Position numbers and translations under genes: made by a program. Shown here piece after piece: positions 9,346-17,296 of a DNA stretch of 64,000 bases. This stretch comes from Hyphococcus sp. (GTDB lineage Bacteria > Pseudomonadota > Alphaproteobacteria > Caulobacterales > Parvularculaceae), in assembly GCA_021604585.1 (NCBI GenBank), contig BQJG01000002.1, positions 62,001 through 126,000 on the forward strand, given 5' to 3'. The notes under the pieces were generated by a model that worked only from the letters and a program-made list of their open reading frames with translations, did not search any database and had not been told where the DNA came from. The first letter of the stretch is position 1. Each line of letters opens with the position of its first letter.

Positions 9346-10332
9346 ATGTTAGGGCGTAAACAAAACAATATTTTGATCGTAAAGACTGATGGCCTGACCG
9401 CATTCGTAGCGGCGGACGCGGCCTTTGAGGCCATCCGAAACGCGCATCCAAAAGCAAAGATCAGCTTGCTGACGACACCGGGCCTGCAGCGTATTGCGCG
9501 CGCTTCGCCTTATTTCGATCAGGTCGCGGCGATGCCCAATCTGAAAGACGCCGAAGCGCGCAAAGAATTTATACGGCAGTTAAAAACGTCAAAGTTTGAG
9601 CAGGTCTACGATCTTTCAGGCAATGATCCCGCGCGGCGTTTGAAATCCGCTTTGGGCCTGTTTGGACCGAAATGGTTCTCGGCCGAACCCGCGGGCAAGC
9701 CATCAAAGGGCGGGCAGCAAGAGACGCCTAGTTTTGAAAAGCTGGCGATGAATGCGGGGCTTTCCATCGAAAACAAACTGCCAAATCTCAGCTGGGCGGT
9801 GACTGCGCGCAAAGACAGCGCCAACATGCAGCCCTCCTGGTACGGAATTTCTGGAACTTTTGGTCTGTTGTTGCCGGGTGAGCCGGATGCAAGCCGCTGG
9901 TCCGCAGCGGGCTATGCGGGGCTGGCCCGGGAAATGTCGCAAGCCGGCATTATGCCGGTGCTGGCCGGGTCGAAATCGCTGCACCATTTCGGAGATGAAA
10001 TCGCGCACGAGGCGCCGCAACTGGTCGATCTGACCGGCAAGACCGACCATTTGCAGCTTGCAGCACTCGCCCAGGAGGCGGCTTTCTTCGTCAGCGACTG
10101 CGCTGAAGAGCTGCAGCTGGCGCTCAGCGTCGGGTGTGAAGGGGTCGTGATCTGTTCGGCCAAACAGCCATTTTCGGCTGAGGGCCGTCATATCGTCACC
10201 ATGACCGCGCCGCAGGACAAGAGCGGCGCAGGTCTAGCCGACGTTGATCCCGCCTTCGTTTGGCGTACGCTGAATAATATGGGCCTCATCAATCACGGCC
10301 ACGGCGCGGCGATGACGGCGCAAATCCGTTGA
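9346..10332 (+). CDS. Glycosyltransferase family 9 (heptosyltransferase-like)
   Basis: A 328-aa protein with the GT9 layout of ADP-heptose transferases that build the lipopolysaccharide core. The N-terminus NILIVKTDGLTAFV-x-AFEAIRNAHP resembles the WaaF/WaaC start, in which the nucleotide-free domain begins with ILI/VK...GD. A second-domain stretch with LLPGEPDASRWSAAGYAGLA matches the usual PG...K.W....A..A region, although the standard basic residue is changed. It is paired with the upstream GT4 gene (9-bp gap), supporting a role in surface glycan synthesis. The substrate is uncertain, and it is more divergent than housekeeping heptosyltransferases. Confidence 0.75.
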   Translation: MLGRKQNNILIVKTDGLTAFVAADAAFEAIRNAHPKAKISLLTTPGLQRIARASPYFDQVAAMPNLKDAEARKEFIRQLKTSKFEQVYDLSGNDPARRLKSALGLFGPKWFSAEPAGKPSKGGQQETPSFEKLAMNAGLSIENKLPNLSWAVTARKDSANMQPSWYGISGTFGLLLPGEPDASRWSAAGYAGLAREMSQAGIMPVLAGSKSLHHFGDEIAHEAPQLVDLTGKTDHLQLAALAQEAAFFVSDCAEELQLALSVGCEGVVICSAKQPFSAEGRHIVTMTAPQDKSGAGLADVDPAFVWRTLNNMGLINHGHGAAMTAQIR

Positions 10333-10490
10333 GGCGCAATTATCCTTCGCGCTTGTTCAATGGCCCCGTTGATTGATGGGCCAAAAGCCTTATATATCCG
10401 CCCCTCTGTCGCATTTCGGGATTACGGTTAACCGTTTCTCACGGAAATGGCGTCAGAACGTTTTTGTTAGCAACCAATGGAGAGAAGTCC

Positions 10491-11030
10491 ATAGCACGCA
10501 GACCCTTTAACGCCGCACCGTCCAAAAACGACGGGCCGCGCATCAATGACGAAATCGACGTCCCGCAGGTCCTCCTGATCGACCATCATGGTGAAAAGCG
10601 CGGCGTTGTGAAAACCCCTGAAGCCATCGCCATTGCCGCTGAAGCCGGCCTTGATCTTGTCGAAGTGTCGCCAGGAACAGCGCCGCCCGTTTGCAAGATT
10701 CTCGATTACGGCAAATTCAAATATCAGCAGCAAAAGAAAAAGGCTGAGGCCAAGAAGAAGCAGAAAATCGTCGAGATCAAAGAGATCAAGATGCGGCCCA
10801 ACATCGATGACCATGACTATGAGGTGAAGGTCAAAGCGATGCGGCGTTTCTTTGAAGAGGGTGACAAGGTCAAGGTGACGCTGCGGTTCCGCGGTCGTGA
10901 AATGGCGCACCAGGAGCGCGGTTCCGATCTGCTGAAGCGCGTGCAGGACGACTTTGAAGAATTGGCCAAGGTCGAACAGTTTCCGAAATTTGAAGGCCGT
11001 CAAATCGTGATGGTGATGGCCCCACGCTAA
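10491..11030 (+). CDS. infC: Translation initiation factor IF-3, non-canonical ATA start
   Basis: IF-3 binds the 30S subunit and enforces start-codon selection. The 179-aa product has the N-domain with GPRINDEID, the basic linker with QQQKKKAEAKKK, and the C-domain with EIKMRPNIDDHDYEVK and a terminal FEGRQIVMVMAPR. There is no in-frame ATG or GTG near the expected start. An ATA at 10491 begins the family-typical ARRPFNAAP and has GGAGAG at 10479-10484, 8 nt upstream of the start counting from GGAG. A TTG at 10464 is the only other option and has no ribosome site. IF-3 discriminates against rare start codons, so this fits the autoregulation known for E. coli infC (AUU). A terminator follows at 11063. 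Confidence 0.93.
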   Translation: MARRPFNAAPSKNDGPRINDEIDVPQVLLIDHHGEKRGVVKTPEAIAIAAEAGLDLVEVSPGTAPPVCKILDYGKFKYQQQKKKAEAKKKQKIVEIKEIKMRPNIDDHDYEVKVKAMRRFFEEGDKVKVTLRFRGREMAHQERGSDLLKRVQDDFEELAKVEQFPKFEGRQIVMVMAPR

Positions 11031-11062
11031 TTCGATCAGCACGCAGTTAACCAAGTCGCATG

Positions 11063-11090
11063 ACCGCCCATAGAGATATGGGCGGTTTTG
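11063..11090 (+). terminator. Rho-independent terminator after infC
   Basis: A perfect 10-bp stem, ACCGCCCATA paired with TATGGGCGGT across a GAGA tetraloop, is followed by TTTTG. It lies 32 bp after the infC stop and indicates that infC is not co-transcribed with downstream genes. No rpmI/rplT follows, unlike the E. coli arrangement. Confidence 0.9.
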
Positions 11091-11197
11091 CTATTCTGAG
11101 ACAGCTTTGGCCCATCCCTTGCTTCAATTGCCCCGGAATGAAATTTCGCCTGCGCGTGTTTTAAGATGAACTGCGCGCGCGCCAGGGTTAACGTGCG

Positions 11198-11515
11198 ATG
11201 GACATGCAAGCACTGACACACATGATCGCCACAGGTTGGCCGCTTGCGCTGGCCGCGTTTTTCCTCGGCGCGGTGTTTGGCGGCCTCATGGCCAAGGGTG
11301 GCAAAGACGAAGCCGCGCCGCGCCCGCGTTTGCGTCCCGGCGATGACGGCTTGTCTGCAGTTGCAGCGGAGCTGCAGGCGGCTCGCGAATTGCTGGCGGA
11401 GGAAGAAGCCGAAGCCGGCGAGGTTGCGGAAAATCTTCAAAAACTCGATGAGGCGATTAAGCGCGCCAATGGCCGGTTGAAACTCCTGAGCAAAGCCGTC
11501 AAGCAGGCGAAGTAA
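11198..11515 (+). CDS. Small membrane-anchored coiled-coil protein, unknown function
   Basis: A 105-aa protein I do not recognise. Residues about 14-32 form one transmembrane helix (PLALAAFFLGAVFGGLMA). A short proline/arginine-rich linker follows, then a heptad-like charged helix over residues about 53-105, rich in Ala, Glu, Leu and Lys. The layout, an inner-membrane anchor plus a cytoplasmic coiled coil, resembles small division- or envelope-associated proteins, but no family motif is visible. It stands alone between infC and a convergent S41 peptidase gene. The ATG at 11198 precedes the membrane segment directly. Composition matches its neighbours. Confidence 0.7.
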   Translation: MDMQALTHMIATGWPLALAAFFLGAVFGGLMAKGGKDEAAPRPRLRPGDDGLSAVAAELQAARELLAEEEAEAGEVAENLQKLDEAIKRANGRLKLLSKAVKQAK

Positions 11516-11578
11516 GTCTCTTGAAATTCTCAATGTCTTGGAGGCAGAGCACGCCAGCGCCGGGCGGTTGCTTTCCGC

Positions 11579-13231
11579 TTAGTTCGGCAATTTCATGTCG
11601 CGATTGCTGTCCATGATGTTCCGGGGCGGCGTAATCGCAATCTGCACTTCGCTGGTGCTGGCGGCGATGCGCGCCTCCGCTGACATCACCGGCACGGCCG
11701 GGCAGGAGCTTGTCGCGCGATAGTTCAAGGCGGCGGCGAGCAGAGCCTCGGCCTCATCGCCGAGCTCATGACTAAAGTCATCGGCGACAACGCATCCCGG
11801 GGCTTTCACACTGAACGCATCGCTTGAATTTTGCGGCGCGAACCCGTCGGTATAGTCGCCGAAATCCTTATCGTTCACGCCGCGAAACTGGATGGTGTAA
11901 TAAGTTTCGCCGCAATTATCCTCAGGATAAAATCCAAAGGGCTTGCCGCAGGTCGTGCCGCCAATCAGCACCACGTTGACATTGACGCCTCGCAATCCAT
12001 TGATGACAGATTCGCTGGCGCTACAGGTTTCTCCCGTTGTCAGGATGAAAACACGGTTGAGATTAAGAGAGGGCAGCGGCGTGCCGTTTGGCAGCGAAAA
12101 GCCGAGCGCTGTCTTGATAAAAGGAACGGGAGAATTGATCTCTCCGGTCACCGGGTCGCGATTGCCGGCGGCGGCATTGAACTGAAGCGCCTCAAAAGTT
12201 TTGCCGGAGGTTTGCGCATTGCCGGCGATCATATAGCCCAGCTGGGCCGAAACCGCCACGAGACCGCCGCCATTGTAACGCAGATCGAGAATGGCGTCTG
12301 AGACGCCGGCATTATCCATCGTCGTGATAGCGTCGACAATGTCAGCTTCGGACGCGAAAGGGCTGAACGTGTTGATCAGGGCGTAGCCAACATCGCCAGT
12401 CGCCGTGCTGATAATGCTGACTTTGTTGACGCTGCTGGTTGCAATATCGTCGGAAATCAACATGACGGTCCGGTCAAGGGCGCTGCCGTCGTCGCGCACG
12501 ACAAATGTGTGCATTTCTCCTGCGGCCGCCGGAAACAACCCGTTATTGAGCGTGTTGATTTGCGCTTGCGTGTTGGCGTTGACCAGATCGACCCCGTCGA
12601 CCTGAAGAATGCGCGCGCCGCGCGGCAGGTTGGTGACCCCCATCACTTGGTCCGCAGCAGGCGAACCGGGTTCGGTGTACTGAATTCGTATATCGCGCGG
12701 CGGTGTCGAGGAGATAAAGCCGTAGCTCGCGCCGTAGCCGGCGGTTGGCGCAGAATTGCGCTGCTCGAGATAGTCGGCGGTCGGCTGGCTGAAGTGAAAT
12801 TCGTCTTTGTCTTTTCCCGACGCCGTCTTTGCGGTGGTGCGCAACAGGTCAAAATATTGGAGGCGATTGGCGTAATTGGCGGGATTGCGATCGACGACTT
12901 CCGTGTTCCAGAGATACGTCTCGCGCGTCCATGACCGCAGCCAGAAATTTTCAAGCAGCGTCGAGCCGAGCATGTCGGGGAAGGGAAAGCCTTCGATGTC
13001 GACGCCGGTGCGCACAACCCGGCACCGGTCTTTGAACTGACTTGCAGGTGCGAAGACACCCGACGTCCATGTCGGGCCGCTGCTTGACGGCGGGGCCGGC
13101 GTTGGGTTTGGAATGGCGCTGGAGCTGGAGCTGGAGCTTGAACCGCTTCCGCCGCAGCCATTCAGTAAGGCAAAGCATGCGCCCGCGATGAAGAAAGACC
13201 GTATTGTGCTGGAAGGGGGAGTGATCTGCAT
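11579..13231 (-). CDS. S41 family (C-terminal processing) peptidase lipoprotein
   Basis: Envelope serine peptidase of about 550 aa. From the ATG at 13231 there is a lipoprotein signal ending in LLNGC (lipidated Cys 26), followed by a poly-serine and Pro/Ser linker (residues about 28-52). A PDZ-like region lies around residues 180-250. The tail-protease core has DLRYNGGG at about 316-323, the nucleophile S406 in CSASE and the general base K430 in TTCGKPFG, the Ser/Lys dyad of the family. An in-frame ATG at 13282 would put 17 residues before the lipoprotein signal and is less likely. The serine linker is encoded by tandem hexanucleotide copies. It diverges from queE. Confidence 0.88.
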   Translation of the reverse strand: MQITPPSSTIRSFFIAGACFALLNGCGGSGSSSSSSSSAIPNPTPAPPSSSGPTWTSGVFAPASQFKDRCRVVRTGVDIEGFPFPDMLGSTLLENFWLRSWTRETYLWNTEVVDRNPANYANRLQYFDLLRTTAKTASGKDKDEFHFSQPTADYLEQRNSAPTAGYGASYGFISSTPPRDIRIQYTEPGSPAADQVMGVTNLPRGARILQVDGVDLVNANTQAQINTLNNGLFPAAAGEMHTFVVRDDGSALDRTVMLISDDIATSSVNKVSIISTATGDVGYALINTFSPFASEADIVDAITTMDNAGVSDAILDLRYNGGGLVAVSAQLGYMIAGNAQTSGKTFEALQFNAAAGNRDPVTGEINSPVPFIKTALGFSLPNGTPLPSLNLNRVFILTTGETCSASESVINGLRGVNVNVVLIGGTTCGKPFGFYPEDNCGETYYTIQFRGVNDKDFGDYTDGFAPQNSSDAFSVKAPGCVVADDFSHELGDEAEALLAAALNYRATSSCPAVPVMSAEARIAASTSEVQIAITPPRNIMDSNRDMKLPN

Positions 13232-13384
13232 TACTCTGAACCAAACTGCGCTGCGCCCCAATATTGAGGAGAGCGTCCTCATTTAGCCATTTTAGTCAAG
13301 ATGCACCGCAGCGAATGTGACTGGCCGGTGTTAAGCCCTATTGGCCTCTAGGTAAGAGCGCCGGTTTCGCCTAAAACCCGCGCC

Positions 13385-14023
13385 ATGACCTACGCCGTCA
13401 AAGAACTTTTTTATACGCTGCAAGGCGAGGGCGCGCAGAGCGGCCGGCCGGCCGTATTCTTGCGTTTCGCCGGGTGCAATCTCTGGTCGGGGCTGGAGCG
13501 CGACCGGGCCGGGGCTGTCTGCAAATTCTGCGACACGGATTTCGTCGGCGTCGATGGCGAGGGCGGCGGTAAGTTTGCAAGCGCGGACGCTCTCGCAAAG
13601 GCGGTCGCGAGCGCCTGGCCGAAAAACAGCTTCAAAGGACAACCCTATGTTGTTTGCACCGGCGGCGAGCCGCTCTTGCAGCTTGATGCGCCGCTGATCG
13701 ATGCGCTTCACAAGACCGGATTTGAGATTGCCGTTGAGACCAACGGCACAATCGCCGCTCCGGCGGGCATCGACTGGATCTGCGTCAGTCCGAAATCGAC
13801 CGCGCCTCTCGCACAGAAGACCGGGAATGAGCTAAAGCTCGTTTACCAACAATCGGATGCGCCGCCGGAAGCCTTTGAGGGCCTGGCATTTGACTTTTTC
13901 TTTTTGCAGCCTATGGACGGGCCCTCGCGCGAGGCGGAGACCGCCGCCGCCGTGGAATATTGCCGCCAGCATCCGCAATGGCGCCTCAGCCTGCAGACCC
14001 ACAAATTGCTGGGCATTCCGTAG
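13385..14023 (+). CDS. queE: 7-carboxy-7-deazaguanine synthase (radical SAM)
   Basis: Radical SAM enzyme that contracts 6-carboxytetrahydropterin to 7-carboxy-7-deazaguanine in the preQ0/queuosine pathway. The 212-aa length fits. The N-terminus has YTLQGEGAQSGRPAVFLRFAGC. The cluster motif is C31-x14-C46-x2-C49, the expanded CX14CX2C form known in a subset of QueE proteins instead of CX3CX2C. TGGEPLLQ and ETNGT are the SAM-binding and core motifs. queD follows 35 bp downstream, so the two form a short operon. QueC is not in the window. The start ATG is the only one before the conserved N-terminus. Confidence 0.95.
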   Translation: MTYAVKELFYTLQGEGAQSGRPAVFLRFAGCNLWSGLERDRAGAVCKFCDTDFVGVDGEGGGKFASADALAKAVASAWPKNSFKGQPYVVCTGGEPLLQLDAPLIDALHKTGFEIAVETNGTIAAPAGIDWICVSPKSTAPLAQKTGNELKLVYQQSDAPPEAFEGLAFDFFFLQPMDGPSREAETAAAVEYCRQHPQWRLSLQTHKLLGIP

Positions 14024-14058
14024 GCCGCCGAGCGGAGCGATGAAAAAGGATTGCCGCC

Positions 14059-14415
14059 ATGCGCATCGTCAAGTCGATGAGTTTCGACGCCGCGCACTAT
14101 CTCGACCATGACCCGAACGCGCGCCCCTATGCGCGGCTGCACGGACATTCATTCTTGCTCGAAGTGGTGATCGAGGGCGAACCGCAAGCCGAGACCGGCT
14201 GGGTGGTTGATTTCGGCGATGTTGGCGACGCGCTTCAGCAATTGCACGACGCGCTCGACCATCGCTTGTTGAATGAGGTTGAAGGACTTGAGCGCCCGAC
14301 CCTTGAAAATATTTGCCGCTGGGCGGCGGCCAAGCTCAAACCGCAATTCCCCGGCCTCGCCGAAGTGCGCGTCTCCCGCCCATCGGTCGGCGAGACTTGT
14401 TCTTTTCCCGTTTAA
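14059..14415 (+). CDS. queD: 6-carboxytetrahydropterin synthase-like protein
   Basis: QueD/PTPS-family protein of 118 aa, placed after queE in the deazaguanine pathway. The zinc ligands H13, H28 and H30 (LHGH) are present, as are a DH pair in the DHRLLNEVEGLERPTLEN segment and the C-terminal ETCSF. The catalytic cysteine four residues before the LHGH histidine (C27 in E. coli QueD) is replaced by Tyr 24. The protein may therefore use altered chemistry or be a QueD-like paralogue. The start ATG follows an AAGGA ribosome site. Its stop overlaps the stop of the convergent downstream gene by 4 bp (TTAA). Confidence 0.85.
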   Translation: MRIVKSMSFDAAHYLDHDPNARPYARLHGHSFLLEVVIEGEPQAETGWVVDFGDVGDALQQLHDALDHRLLNEVEGLERPTLENICRWAAAKLKPQFPGLAEVRVSRPSVGETCSFPV

Positions 14416-15083
14416 GCGGCGTTTTGGGCGATATCGGCTTTCATCCGCGCGATCAGATACTGCGCGTCGCGGCAATAGCTCGCGGCGGCGCGGTCGGCGC
14501 GGCCAAGCGCCAGATCAAGCTGTGACAGGACGTTGTCGATCTCCTCATAAGTGGAGAACGCGTCAACCGGCGGCGGCAGGTCGAGCCCTTTTTCGCTGAC
14601 ATCGAGCCGGATCGGCGACACGGAGTATTTCGTGCGCCCGCCAAGCATCACATCAATATGGCGCTGTCCCTTGCCGATCAGCACTGCGGCGCGCGGGTCG
14701 ATCTTGTCGAGCGCCTCGTTGATCGACAGGCGCAGCTCGTCATAGCTTTCGGCAAGCAAGGCCCGGCCGCCGACTTCGCCAATATCCTTGGCGGAAATCG
14801 CCACTTCGCAGGCCTGTTCGAGAATGTCGCGCACGCGATCAATTGCGTACAGCGCAGCCTCAATCGCGGTCAGGGCATCGCGGACGGGATTTTCCCGCGT
14901 CTCCGGATCCGGCTCTTCAATAACGGCCCGGCGGTTTCGCATGGCGCGATCAAGACCGCCCGCCACATCCATCGCCGGCATGTCGTTTTCGGCTTCGACG
15001 GTTTTCTTACCGAGCCACCCAGCAAGCGGGCTGCGCCGTTTGGCGGAGTCGCTGCTCTGTTTTTTGTTCGCTGCAAACGCCAC
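14412..15083 (-). CDS. Conserved-looking hypothetical protein, 223 aa
   Basis: I do not recognise this protein. It starts at a GTG (15083) behind a GGGAG ribosome site. The first 70 residues are basic and then acidic and look disordered. Residues about 70-223 are helical, with a repeated pattern of Leu, Ala and charged residues (INEALDKIDPRAAVL, LSQLDLALGRADRAAASYCRD). No signal peptide or membrane segment is seen. The helical C-terminal region vaguely recalls flagellin-like helices, but this is too weak to name. It converges on queD with a 4-bp stop overlap and lies downstream of, but well separated from, the MoxR module. Confidence 0.65.
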   Translation of the reverse strand: MAFAANKKQSSDSAKRRSPLAGWLGKKTVEAENDMPAMDVAGGLDRAMRNRRAVIEEPDPETRENPVRDALTAIEAALYAIDRVRDILEQACEVAISAKDIGEVGGRALLAESYDELRLSINEALDKIDPRAAVLIGKGQRHIDVMLGGRTKYSVSPIRLDVSEKGLDLPPPVDAFSTYEEIDNVLSQLDLALGRADRAAASYCRDAQYLIARMKADIAQNAA

Positions 15084-15193
15084 GCGAATGCTCCCTGCTG
15101 TGCAAATGATTGGCGCACAGAATAGACGCCGTGATTTTCGGCGCCGTTAAACAAATGCTTAAATTTATCGCGCGCGATCAGGGTTGATTTTGA

Positions 15194-17296
15194 TTAACCC
15201 TGTTGGCCTTTGCGAGTCAGACGGCCGCCTTCAATCGCCCATGCGGCGAGCAAACACAGGCCAATCAGCAACAGCCATAAAATCGCCGGCGCGAGCGGGG
15301 CGTCTTTGACATTGTCGATGCGCTCCGCGTCGCGCTCCAGCAGACCGGCCCAGCTATCGCCTGAACGCGCTGCATTTTCGCCTCGCACTTGTCGCAGTTC
15401 TGGGATCTCTGCGCCACCGCCCCGGCGAATGGCGAAGACGCCGCCGCGCGTCGCTTCGCTCAAGGGCCGCAAACCATCGCCCGTGGACACCACATTTTGA
15501 AACTCGGGTGCAGCTTCAAGCCCCACAACGCCAATCGCAAAAAGATCGCCAGATGTCGCTTTATAGAGACCGCGCGGAGGATTGTTGAGCCGCGCAGTGA
15601 ACAGGCCGGGAGCACTTTCATTCAGAGCGAGTTCCGTGACGTCGCCTTCAGGCGCCGTCAGCATGACATCGGGCGCAGCATTGGAAATAGTACGCCGTTC
15701 GACAATAAGATCACCATTCTCAACGCGCAGGGCGAGTGCTTCTTCCTCAAGCTCTGGCTCTTTCATCAGCCAGTGCGCGATACGGCGCAGAAGTTCCGCA
15801 TGCGGACCGCCGCCATCAAAGCCGCGCGCCCATAACCACACATGATCGGAGAGGAACAGGCCGACACGTCCTTCGCCGATCCGATCAAGAATAAGAAGCG
15901 GTGCGCCGCCGGGTCCGCTCATCAAGGTCTCGCCGCGCGTTTGCGTCACGGGCATGACGCGCAGCCAGCGGCCCCAAATATCGGCGTCCGGCAAGCCGGC
16001 GGTTACCGGGTGACGCTGACCGAGATCGGTGATCTCTGGCCGGAACGCCTGCTCAATGGCCCGTCCGCCGGGAAGGGCAGGAAGGATGAAAGAAAGATTA
16101 CGCCGGTTCGCGAGGCTTAAAGGCCCATTATATTCCGGCCCCGATGCGATCAGCACGGCGCCGCCGCCGTCAACGAAACGCGCGATATTGTCGAAGTGAA
16201 ATGACGATAGGACGCCGCGATATGCGTAACGATCGAAGATTAGCAGATCGAATTCGTCGAGTTTGTCGATAAAAAGCTCATCCTGCGGGAAAGGGATCAG
16301 TGCGAGCTCGTCGACCGGCGTGCCGTCATTCTTGTCGATGGGCCGCAGGATGGTGAAGTGAACGAGGTCGACGGCCGGGTCTGATTTCAACAAATTGCGC
16401 CAGACGCGCTCGCCCGGATGCGGCTCGCCCGAAATCAGCAAGACGCGGAGGCGGTCGCGCACGGCGGTGATTGGCAGGACGGCAATATTGTTGCGGGTCG
16501 TCAGTTCGCCTGAACGCTCTGCAACTTCCAGTTCGATGATCGTCTGGCCTGGCCGGTTCAGCGGAACATCGAATCCGGCTTCTGCGCCGATCGGCACCGC
16601 CTCGCGCAGGATTTCTTCGCCGCCCATGCGCAGCGTCACCATGGCGGGATTGGCGTCGCTCAGCAGCACCTCATCCGGGCCGAGGTCGTCGATGCGAAAA
16701 CTCACGCGCACCGACTGGCGGACAATGCCATATCGCGGCGCATTGATCAGCGTGATCTTGCGATCGGACTCGCTTGGAGAGCCGGTGGTCAGTAAATGCA
16801 CTGGCGCGTCGATATTCAGCGGCTCGTCGACTTCGCTTTTGTCGGCAGCCTGTCCGTCGGTGATGACGAAGACGCCGGCCAGCCGCGCGCGCGGCGTATC
16901 GGCGACAGCTTGCCGCAATGCGTTTACGGTGCGGGTTTCTTCCTCGCCGGCAAAACGCACGGTTTCAACATCGACGCCGCCCATCGCTTCGAGGCGGGCT
17001 TGCAATTTTTCCGCAGCCTCCGCCGTCACCGTATCGCGATTGTCGAGGGTTTGACTGGCGCTCTCATCGATCAGGATCAGGGCAATGTCATTCAGTGGCG
17101 TCGTTTCCGCCTCGCGAACCATCGGGCCGGAGAGAAGACAGAATAAAAAGAACACTGCGAAAGTCCGCGCGATCCCGCTCCGCCAGCGCTGAACAAGCGA
17201 TACCAAACAGAAGACAGCGCCGGCGACAGCGGCGGCGATCAATGCCCATACAGGCAGCATCGGATCGAGCACAATGTTGAAAGGGAGTTCGATCAC
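15194..17296 (-). CDS. Membrane protein with vWA-like and glutamine-amidotransferase-like domains
   Basis: A 700-aa membrane protein, last gene of the MoxR-DUF58-DUF4159 module. Two N-terminal membrane helices (about 16-35 and 45-60) precede a vWA-like domain that keeps an intact MIDAS-type D77-x-S79-x-S81. Immunoglobulin-like and class-I-amidotransferase-like regions follow; DGGGAVLIASGPEYNG is typical of the latter, but the catalytic Cys is not evident. A final membrane helix (about 673-690) ends the chain. Most of the protein should therefore be periplasmic. It starts with GTG overlapping the DUF4159 stop (GTGA), implying coupling. Function is unknown. Members of this group are always seen with MoxR ATPases, so a chaperone-type assembly role is inferred. 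Confidence 0.78.
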   Translation of the reverse strand: MIELPFNIVLDPMLPVWALIAAAVAGAVFCLVSLVQRWRSGIARTFAVFFLFCLLSGPMVREAETTPLNDIALILIDESASQTLDNRDTVTAEAAEKLQARLEAMGGVDVETVRFAGEEETRTVNALRQAVADTPRARLAGVFVITDGQAADKSEVDEPLNIDAPVHLLTTGSPSESDRKITLINAPRYGIVRQSVRVSFRIDDLGPDEVLLSDANPAMVTLRMGGEEILREAVPIGAEAGFDVPLNRPGQTIIELEVAERSGELTTRNNIAVLPITAVRDRLRVLLISGEPHPGERVWRNLLKSDPAVDLVHFTILRPIDKNDGTPVDELALIPFPQDELFIDKLDEFDLLIFDRYAYRGVLSSFHFDNIARFVDGGGAVLIASGPEYNGPLSLANRRNLSFILPALPGGRAIEQAFRPEITDLGQRHPVTAGLPDADIWGRWLRVMPVTQTRGETLMSGPGGAPLLILDRIGEGRVGLFLSDHVWLWARGFDGGGPHAELLRRIAHWLMKEPELEEEALALRVENGDLIVERRTISNAAPDVMLTAPEGDVTELALNESAPGLFTARLNNPPRGLYKATSGDLFAIGVVGLEAAPEFQNVVSTGDGLRPLSEATRGGVFAIRRGGGAEIPELRQVRGENAARSGDSWAGLLERDAERIDNVKDAPLAPAILWLLLIGLCLLAAWAIEGGRLTRKGQQG

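Noticed and set aside
10424..10435. ACGGTTAACCGT palindrome upstream of infC, and similar GTTAAC boxes near 8104 and 11188, as CtrA sites
   Set aside because: The CtrA consensus needs two TTAA boxes 7 bp apart. That spacing is not found at these places, and short GTTAAC words are common.
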